NCBI GenBank assembly: GCA_020848015.1
Contig: JADLBA010000307.1
Span: forward strand, 1-6,550
DNA: 6,550 bases
Source of the DNA: Crocinitomicaceae bacterium
GTDB taxonomy: Bacteria; Bacteroidota; Bacteroidia; Flavobacteriales_D; Sanyastnellaceae
Reading direction: 5' to 3'
The notes under the pieces are model-generated. The model saw only the letters and a program-made list of their open reading frames with translations, did no database searches and was not told the DNA's origin. Of this stretch, positions 1 to 4,955 are shown one piece after another; the first letter of the stretch is position 1; the number at the start of each line of letters is the position of its first letter. Both the position numbers and the translations under genes were made by a program.

Positions 1-383
<383 letters not shown>

Positions 384-397
384 TAAACTCTATCAAT

Positions 398-452
398 ATA
401 TCTACCGTATGGGTACTTCATTGTACCGGGTATTTATTAATAATATCTACCG
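398..452 (+). repeat. 23S-5S spacer: direct repeat flanking a small hairpin
   Basis: The ~70-base spacer between 23S and 5S holds no tRNA. The decamer ATATCTACCG occurs twice, at 398-407 and 443-452, the second copy ending just before the 5S. Between them is a hairpin, GGTAC (412-416) / GTACC (423-427) with a TTCATT loop, and TACC (403-406) can pair with GGTA (429-432) to extend it past an internal loop. The repeat and hairpin are read directly. A role in RNase processing of the pre-rRNA is inference from position. Confidence 0.5.
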
Positions 453-454
453 CT

Positions 455-564
<110 letters not shown>

Positions 565-568
565 TTTT

Positions 569-605
569 CGAAAGCCTCAGCAGTAATGCTGGGGCTTTTG
601 TTTTT
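569..605 (+). terminator. Rho-independent terminator of the rRNA operon
   Basis: AAAGCCTCAGCA (571-582) pairs along its whole length with TGCTGGGGCTTT (587-598), with one G-U wobble and a GTAA tetraloop. C569-G600 and G570-T599 can lengthen the stem to 14 pairs. A T-rich tail (TGTTTTT, 599-605) follows directly. It lies five bases after the 5S end, so it should stop rRNA transcription before the downstream surface-protein gene. The opposite strand has no comparable T-tract, so termination is expected mainly on the + strand. Confidence 0.93.
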
Positions 606-646
606 CCGGCCAATATAAACTCCGCAATAGAAAAGTCAATGCTATA

Positions 647-675
647 ACTGTAATGGCCACTGTAAATATCTGTAA
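647..675 (+). repeat. Three CTGTAA direct repeats in the 5S downstream region
   Basis: CTGTAA begins at 648, 660 and 670; the first two copies are ACTGTAA and the third is TCTGTAA. The start-to-start spacings of 12 and 10 are near one helical turn, which is the kind of phasing seen in protein-binding direct repeats. GGCCA (608-612) and TGGCC (654-658) form a loose inverted pair around this area. No function is recognised, and short AT-rich hexamers can recur by chance. Confidence 0.35.
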
Positions 676-689
676 ACTATTTCACCGCA

Positions 690-785
690 CTATGCAGAAC
701 CAGAACCAATTTCAGCCTTGACCAATACAACTTTTTTGCCTGAGTAGGTATCATCTGAAAAACCTGCTTTTACGTTTTCATACAT
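690..785 (-). other. Small ORF, 31 codons, possible gene remnant
   Basis: An ATG-started reading frame on the minus strand (ATG at 785-783, TAG at 692-690) encodes a 31-residue peptide that starts MYENVKAGFSDD and ends VKAEIGSGSA. An in-frame TGA at 806-804 closes the frame upstream, leaving 37 open codons at most. The composition (balanced charged, Gly and beta-branched residues) resembles the C-terminus of a soluble protein more than random translation, and a weak GGA lies 6 bases before the ATG. A run of eight A/T pairs (795-802) sits just upstream, a typical site for frame loss. I do not recognise the family. It may be a true small gene, the tail of a decayed gene beside the rRNA operon, or chance. 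It overlaps the likely + strand promoter at 781-788, so both may not be functional. Confidence 0.3.
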
Positions 786-788
786 TTG
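781..788 (+). promoter_or_regulatory. Putative Bacteroidota -7 box for the surface-protein gene
   Basis: TACATTTG is an exact match to the TAnnTTTG -7 consensus of the Bacteroidota primary sigma factor. The start codon is 19 bases after the box, implying a leader of roughly a dozen bases. The -33 element is poor: only TCTG (754-757), 23 bases upstream, resembles TTTG. The leader is an A-rich run with no Shine-Dalgarno, as is common in this phylum. Not tested. Confidence 0.4.
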
Positions 789-807
789 TTTTCCAAAAAA
801 AATTCAG

Positions 808-2496
808 ATGCATTTTCGTTACTGGACTCTTATATCCTTAATACTCATTATAATTGAAGCATATTCCCAACCTGTAGGTGATTGTGCGGGTGCAATTAAG
901 TTGTGCACTGATTTTTATTCCGAAGAAAATGCGTCTTTCGGCAATGGAAATATCTTTGAACAGACTGGCATCTGTAATCTCGGAAGCGAGGTCAGTAGTA
1001 TGTGGTACACATTTACTGTTGAGCAAACAGGGATGCTTTCGTTCATTATTGACCCTAACAATGATTATGATGATTATGACTGGGGGTTGTTCAATGTCAC
1101 AAATGGAGGTTGTACCGGACTGGGGACCTCCTCTCCAGAGGTGAGTTGTAATTCGTGGGGATCACCGCCGGATGGTTTAGGTAACCCCACTTATCAGGGA
1201 TCTACTGGTATTTCTACCGCCAATGGCGGATCGGGAAGTTCAAATGGCCCGAATGACTACAATGGCCCCCCGTTCAATGCTGATTTTTTTGTTACCGAAG
1301 GCCAAACCTTTGCCCTTGTCGTGATGAATTGGTCGCAAAGCCCTTACGGATATTCCATAGATTTTTCCGGCTCTTCCGCATCGCTCTATGATGATATTCC
1401 CCCTGTGTTGCTAAGTGCAGAACTTAATTGTGGAAATACCGGCTTAGTAGCCATTTTTGACGAGCCTGTTCAGACAACTTCTGTTCAAACTCTTGACTTT
1501 AGTATTACTGGTCCCGGTGGAACCTACTCCGTTTCTTCTGCAATGCCTGAGACAACCGGCGCTGCGGAAGACGATCATATCGTTGTTGCACTGGATGGCC
1601 AGATTACTGTACCCGGAACCTACACGATCACAATTACCAATTTTGCGGGAATGGTCGAAGATGCCTGTGGTAATGTGGGGGGAAATACCATTACCGTTGA
1701 GGTGATCGTTCCGCTGATGTATAACCTGATTGTTACTCCCTCATGCAATGGTGTCAATGGGGAGATAGAAGTGGCAAATATAACCGGTGGACAGTCTCCT
1801 TATGTCTTCAGACTCAATAATGCTGTGCAGCCCGATCTTGTTGTCGAAGGATTGCAAGATGGAAACTATACTGTTAATGTGACAGATGCATTGAACTGCT
1901 CGGTGACATTGACAACGCAATTGCCCGATCATCAGTTTGTTATTCAGCTTCCTGAACAGGACTCTATTTCCTGCTCACTCCCTAAATTTGCCATAGAAGG
2001 GTTACTTGTTGAACCACAACAGGAAACGACTTTTTCGTGGAGTACGGGAGAAACCGGTAGTATTGAATCAGGAAGCACTACTTCTACACCTGTGGTAAAT
2101 GCGCCGGGGCAATATATTGTGACTGTCACCAATACATCGAACGGTTGTTCGGTTATCAGTACTGTAAATGTTTATCCAGGCGAAGAGCAGGAGCTGGATC
2201 TATCATCCATGCAATTGCCCAACGTTGTTACCCCCAACGGTGATAAAAAGAATGACCTGTGGCAGCCTTACCTCAAGTCTGATCCTGAATTTGATCTCCC
2301 GGCATATTTCGATACTTTTCAATTGAATATTTTTAACCGCTGGGGAACTCAGGTGTATCAATCTGAGGAAACAAAGAGATTCTGGAATGGCTCTGACGTG
2401 GAAGGGGGAACTTACTTCTATATTTTTGAATACGGTTCTGAATGTGGATCAAAAGTCTCTGGGGTTGCTGAAGGATTTATTGAACTGATAAAATAG
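808..2496 (+). CDS. Secreted multidomain surface protein with gliding-motility/T9SS C-terminal domain
   Basis: Predicted cell-surface or secreted protein of 562 residues with an N-terminal signal peptide (hydrophobic core about 7-17, likely cleavage AYS|Q after residue 20). Residues 26-190 form a beta-rich domain common in large Bacteroidota surface proteins, with cysteines at 26, 33, 56, 102 and 114, WYTF at 66-69 and an acidic DYDDYD stretch at 86-91 that may bind calcium. Residues 195-301 look like a bacterial Ig-like domain starting at DDIPPV. Residues 304-373 resemble a SprB-type repeat (CNGVNGEI, GGQSPYVF, DGNYTVNVTDALNC). Residues 376-455 resemble a PKD/Ig-like domain ending in PGQYIVTVTNTSNGC. 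Residues 469-562 are the CHU_C / gliding motility-associated C-terminal domain: PNVVTPNGDKKND, NRWGTQVYQ, WNG and GTYFY. In this phylum that domain directs export by the type IX system. It is small for the family, which often exceeds 1000 residues. One D-S-I O-glycosylation-type sequon is at 385-387. No enzymatic residues are seen, so adhesion or matrix function is inferred. Confidence 0.92.
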   Translation: MHFRYWTLISLILIIIEAYSQPVGDCAGAIKLCTDFYSEENASFGNGNIFEQTGICNLGSEVSSMWYTFTVEQTGMLSFIIDPNNDYDDYDWGLFNVTNGGCTGLGTSSPEVSCNSWGSPPDGLGNPTYQGSTGISTANGGSGSSNGPNDYNGPPFNADFFVTEGQTFALVVMNWSQSPYGYSIDFSGSSASLYDDIPPVLLSAELNCGNTGLVAIFDEPVQTTSVQTLDFSITGPGGTYSVSSAMPETTGAAEDDHIVVALDGQITVPGTYTITITNFAGMVEDACGNVGGNTITVEVIVPLMYNLIVTPSCNGVNGEIEVANITGGQSPYVFRLNNAVQPDLVVEGLQDGNYTVNVTDALNCSVTLTTQLPDHQFVIQLPEQDSISCSLPKFAIEGLLVEPQQETTFSWSTGETGSIESGSTTSTPVVNAPGQYIVTVTNTSNGCSVISTVNVYPGEEQELDLSSMQLPNVVTPNGDKKNDLWQPYLKSDPEFDLPAYFDTFQLNIFNRWGTQVYQSEETKRFWNGSDVEGGTYFYIFEYGSECGSKVSGVAEGFIELIK

Positions 2497-2567
2497 AAAG
2501 GGCACAAAGGCAACTACCCATGTCGAATTTTTTTTTACCCTTTTCCAAGAGATACAATAAAAATCTA
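2497..2567. other. Convergent intergenic region, no clear terminator
   Basis: These 71 bases separate two genes that end towards each other. AAAGGG (2497-2502) can pair with CCCTTT (2538-2543), but the loop is 35 bases, and a run of nine T (2528-2536) sits inside it without a good stem before it. This is at best a weak bidirectional terminator; I do not see a standard one for either gene. Confidence 0.3.
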
Positions 2568-3134
2568 TCAAAAACCAATTCCAAAATGCAGCCCTAAACT
2601 AATATGAATATCTTCAACGTCAGAAGCAAATTCAAATACAGGGCCTATATGAAAGTCTTTAATTTCAAATTCATAGGACGTTTCTATATGCAATGCAAAA
2701 TCCGAATTCTTTAGATTTTCATCTTCAATAGTAAGTCCGGGGGAAATGATAAAATTAAGATGATGAAGTGGTGTGTAGCTCGTAACCACTCCAAGCATCT
2801 GATGCGTTTGCTTATCGAAAATTTTTTCAACCCCAACACCAATGCCAAATTTAGACTCTTTGATTTTACGAATGTAATGGAAGTGAAGACCATAGCTGAA
2901 CCTATTCTCATTTACAAAGAAAACAGGTAAATTTGCGATCCCAATTTCATTTTTATGATGTTCATGATAATGATCTTTTGTTGCTGACTTTACTTCAGTA
3001 CCAATTGAATTGTACTGGGCATTTGAAGGAATACAATAGAATGTAATTGAAATCAGAAGAATAATTTTCACTCTTAAAGCGAATTTTTCAAAACCTCTTT
3101 TATCTCTATGATTGTTCACAATATAATTGCCCAT
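2568..3134 (-). CDS. Small His-rich putative outer-membrane beta-barrel protein
   Basis: Hypothetical protein of 188 residues with a signal peptide (hydrophobic core about 23-35, likely cleavage SNA|Q after residue 39). The mature part alternates polar and hydrophobic residues in repeated short strands, has many aromatic residues, and ends in ISLGLHFGIGF with a terminal Phe, all typical of outer-membrane barrels; its length would suit about eight strands. Just after the signal is a His-rich segment, DHYHEHHKNE (54-63), which could bind a metal ion; this is inference. The ATG at 3134 is supported by AGGAAG (3148-3143) and a -7 box upstream, but gives an unusually long 22-residue n-region. A GTG at codon 22 (3071-3069) would give a more standard signal starting MKIILL, though no ribosome site precedes it. 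Rows sampled by eye are about 32-37% G+C against about 45-47% in the flanking genes, so acquisition by transfer is possible. No specific function is recognised. Confidence 0.8.
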   Translation of the reverse strand: MGNYIVNNHRDKRGFEKFALRVKIILLISITFYCIPSNAQYNSIGTEVKSATKDHYHEHHKNEIGIANLPVFFVNENRFSYGLHFHYIRKIKESKFGIGVGVEKIFDKQTHQMLGVVTSYTPLHHLNFIISPGLTIEDENLKNSDFALHIETSYEFEIKDFHIGPVFEFASDVEDIHISLGLHFGIGF

Positions 3135-3142
3135 CTTTGCTG

Positions 3143-3148
3143 CTTCCT
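3143..3148 (-). promoter_or_regulatory. Shine-Dalgarno-like site of the barrel-protein gene
   Basis: AGGAAG on the minus strand lies 8 bases before the ATG at 3134. It is the clearest ribosome-binding-like site in the window and favours the ATG over the internal GTG start at 3071. Confidence 0.5.
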
Positions 3149-3157
3149 GAATTTATG

Positions 3158-3165
3158 CAAAAATA
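3158..3165 (-). promoter_or_regulatory. Putative -7 box for the barrel-protein gene
   Basis: TATTTTTG on the minus strand matches TAnnTTTG exactly and lies 23 bases before the ATG at 3134, giving a predicted leader of about 16-18 bases that contains the AGGAAG site. The -33 region is weak: TCTG sits 22 bases upstream. The box overlaps one arm of a 19-base inverted repeat (3162-3180), which suggests regulated transcription. Confidence 0.45.
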
Positions 3166-3180
3166 GAATTCCATTCTATT
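3162..3180. promoter_or_regulatory. 19-base inverted repeat overlapping the promoter (candidate operator)
   Basis: AATAGAAT (3162-3169) and ATTCTATT (3173-3180) are perfect inverted copies separated by TCC. The left arm shares bases 3162-3165 with the minus-strand -7 box of the barrel-protein gene, so a dimeric repressor bound here would block RNA polymerase. The symmetry and overlap are read directly; the operator role is inference. The 19-base length is like a Fur-family box, but the bases do not match the classical GATAAT repeats, although a single GATAAT occurs next to it at 3181-3186. Confidence 0.45.
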
Positions 3181-3221
3181 GATAATGCAGAAATGACCTT
3201 TCAATAAGATGTGATTATTAC

Positions 3222-3259
3222 CTGTGAGGCATGAAGGAAGATATTTGCCGGCCTCACAG
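3222..3259. repeat. Stem-loop with perfect 9-base arms and no T-tract
   Basis: CTGTGAGGC (3222-3230) and GCCTCACAG (3251-3259) are perfect inverted copies around a 20-base loop. It lies 58 bases after the stop of the minus-strand glycosyltransferase gene and upstream of the barrel-gene promoter. Neither strand has a T-run after the stem, so it is not a canonical intrinsic terminator. It could be a mRNA 3'-end stabiliser, a factor-assisted terminator or a protein-binding site. GGCA (3228-3231) and TGCC (3246-3249) offer an alternative inner pairing. Confidence 0.55.
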
Positions 3260-3317
3260 CATCTGCCTTGGGAACCTGTTATCTTTGAAGGAATACAGAA
3301 AAAATCAGAAAATTCAT

Positions 3318-4754
3318 TTATCTCTTCCTGAAAGCATATATCTCAAAATCGTAATTATTCAATGCTTTGAAGGGTCGAATGGGAACCCAGTGTCCGATAA
3401 TGACAAGAGAGGAATCATGGGTGAGTGTGGTAAGTGGAACCTGCTCTTCATTTGGTGCAAAATGTGCATCCCAGATGATGATGTCTCCTGTAGCCGCATG
3501 GGAATATTCTGCGATTCTCTGATAAGACTTCCTGTCGTAGGGATCTCTTTTCAGCGCTAAGGGCATATAGGGATTAGCAGCAAAGATCTTTGACCGGTAA
3601 AGGTTTTCATCCTTTTGTAAAAAGGCAACAGCGCGAAGGTGTTCTCTTTCTTCCGGTCCAAGCGGAACAGGAAAGGTGCTTACAATGAATGGAACGATCA
3701 CCGAAACCACCATTACGCTATACAACAAAATTTTACGCGCAGCTGACGAGTTCAATTTGTGCATAATACTATTCAGTCCTGCGGTAGCCAGTAATGCCAT
3801 AGGCACCATGATCACAGCCATTACCCGGGTAAGGCCCAGACTGGCCCACATTCCCTGCCACCAGAGAAATGTATGTGCTGCAAAATATCCCCAAGTAGTT
3901 CCCATGATCACCCACACCCAAAAAGCATCGTTTTCACTTTTGTTTTTTCCGGTTACTAACCCGCCGAGAAGAGATACTTTTACTACTGTTGTGTATATCG
4001 CAAAAAGAAAGGCGACACCGAAAACGGGTATTGCATAGATAAAGAAGTGGAAAAAACTACCGCTTCCATAGACATTGATCGCTGTATTTATATAGGGATT
4101 GTTAGCAAAGATCCAAGTGGAATTCCCCGTGGCCAGATAGCCTGCAAGGTTGAATACAACAGAGCCTGTAACTAACACCGGAATCATCTTCCATCTGCGT
4201 GTAAAAATATAAAAGAGAAACAACACAGCCAGTACAACAAATCCTTCTGAGCGGGCGAATGGCATGAAAGAAACAAGCAGTGTGGCGAGCCATTCCTTTT
4301 TCTTCAAAAAGAGATAGATGTACAGAATCAGGAAAAGTGCACAAACCATTTCGGTGAGTGCTGATACCCCGTTTCCCATTACTACCGGGGAGAACAAAAC
4401 GAAAAAAGGAACCAGCCATGAATTCATTATTTGCAACCTTCTTGCAATAAGCCATGACAGCCAACCCGCCCAAAAAATGAGAAGAATGTTGAAGAATACA
4501 ACTGCTTTAAACCCTATCTGTGCGAAAGGTGAAGAGAGGATAGTAAACAAGGGTTTGCCCCATTGATCGAGCAGCAGTTCCGGATACTTCCAAGAATATC
4601 GGGCGATCTGGTAATGGGTGATGCTGTCCGCATCGCCGTTGAAGCCATCGCTGTAAAGACCGTTCCAGCAATAGAAAAGAACTGCGGTAATAAAAACCGT
4701 ATAGAACATATTCCTACTGTCTGGAGCCTCAGGAGATAAGCGAAGTGATTCCAT
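3318..4754 (-). CDS. GT-C fold integral-membrane glycosyltransferase
   Basis: Multi-pass inner-membrane protein of 478 residues, probably transferring a sugar from a polyprenyl-phosphate donor to a glycan or protein on the periplasmic side. About ten hydrophobic segments can be seen, near residues 15-33, 82-104, 112-128, 132-150, 155-186 (possibly two), 190-207, 236-262, 278-298, 308-326 and 341-360, followed by a soluble C-terminal part (about 370-478). The first extracytoplasmic loop carries NGDADSITHY (39-48), with D41/D43 matching the acidic motif of GT-C enzymes, followed by DQWGKPLF (63-70). ARSEGF (167-172) precedes another membrane span. This layout fits GT39/mannosyltransferase-like proteins, which occur in Bacteroidota; donor and acceptor cannot be read. 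I chose the ATG at 4754; an in-frame TTG at 4772 adds six residues but lies in a predicted -7 box. No glycan-cluster neighbours are present, so it appears to be transcribed alone. Confidence 0.8.
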   Translation of the reverse strand: MESLRLSPEAPDSRNMFYTVFITAVLFYCWNGLYSDGFNGDADSITHYQIARYSWKYPELLLDQWGKPLFTILSSPFAQIGFKAVVFFNILLIFWAGWLSWLIARRLQIMNSWLVPFFVLFSPVVMGNGVSALTEMVCALFLILYIYLFLKKKEWLATLLVSFMPFARSEGFVVLAVLFLFYIFTRRWKMIPVLVTGSVVFNLAGYLATGNSTWIFANNPYINTAINVYGSGSFFHFFIYAIPVFGVAFLFAIYTTVVKVSLLGGLVTGKNKSENDAFWVWVIMGTTWGYFAAHTFLWWQGMWASLGLTRVMAVIMVPMALLATAGLNSIMHKLNSSAARKILLYSVMVVSVIVPFIVSTFPVPLGPEEREHLRAVAFLQKDENLYRSKIFAANPYMPLALKRDPYDRKSYQRIAEYSHAATGDIIIWDAHFAPNEEQVPLTTLTHDSSLVIIGHWVPIRPFKALNNYDFEIYAFRKR

Positions 4755-4769
4755 AGAATAGATCGGCGA

Positions 4770-4777
4770 CAAACTTA
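4770..4777 (-). promoter_or_regulatory. Putative -7 box for the glycosyltransferase gene
   Basis: TAAGTTTG on the minus strand matches TAnnTTTG exactly, 15 bases before the ATG at 4754, which would give a very short leader. No good TTG -33 element is seen. Its last three bases are the TTG that would otherwise be an upstream start codon, which argues for starting translation at the ATG. Confidence 0.4.
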
Positions 4778-4778
4778 G

Positions 4779-4797
4779 AAACTGTTTATCTCAGTTT
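4779..4797. repeat. Inverted repeat just upstream of the glycosyltransferase -7 box
   Basis: AAACTG (4779-4784) and CAGTTT (4792-4797) are inverted copies with a 7-base spacer; CTT (4774-4776) and AAG (4798-4800) extend the symmetry if two bases are bulged. On the minus strand it lies directly upstream of the TAAGTTTG box, where a regulator could act. The arms are short, so chance is possible. Confidence 0.3.
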
Positions 4798-4933
4798 AAG
4801 CATTAAAAATTTCCGATTTTAAATTCATTTTGCACGGTATTACCAGTGTTTATTTCACAAACCTATTAACGAATAAAGATGGCGGAAAAAATCCTGCTCT
4901 CATCCTCGCCCTTTTTAATGTGTTAGTGTCAGA

Positions 4934-4945
4934 TAATCCGGATTA
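4934..4945. promoter_or_regulatory. 12-base perfect palindrome before fadH (candidate operator)
   Basis: TAATCCGGATTA is fully self-complementary and ends 10 bases before the fadH start codon. With no loop it is more likely a binding site for a dimeric DNA-binding protein than an RNA hairpin. Beta-oxidation genes are often controlled by TetR- or GntR-family regulators that bind palindromes near the start, but this sequence matches no specific box I know. No TAnnTTTG box was found for fadH between 4755 and 4955, and the start lacks a Shine-Dalgarno. Confidence 0.4.
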
Positions 4946-4955
4946 AATTGCCACG

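Noticed and set aside
1063..1080. Tandem GATTATGAT/GATTATGAC as a microsatellite
   Set aside because: It encodes the acidic DYDDYD motif usual at this position in the domain family, so it is explained by coding.
838..2132. Alternate-frame and antisense ORFs inside the surface-protein gene
   Set aside because: The 562-codon frame has a signal peptide and recognisable domains throughout; the others have neither.
3231..3560. Plus-strand ORF of 109 codons
   Set aside because: Most of it is antisense to the glycosyltransferase gene, it begins inside the stem-loop, and its translation shows no domain or membrane pattern of its own.
3676..4566. Plus-strand ORFs antisense to the glycosyltransferase, and the 123-codon minus-strand ORF in another frame
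   Set aside because: The 484-codon frame has a coherent membrane-protein pattern and GT-C motif; the others are shadows of its codons.
4770..4772. TTG start that would lengthen the glycosyltransferase by six residues
   Set aside because: It is a rarer start codon, has no ribosome-binding site, and forms the end of an exact TAnnTTTG promoter box; the ATG at 4754 fits better.
4879..4926. 15-codon ORF (MAEKILLSSSPFLMC) upstream of fadH as a leader peptide
   Set aside because: Such short ORFs are common by chance; there is no attenuator-like hairpin pair, no codon bias pointing to a regulatory amino acid, and no recognised precedent at fadH.
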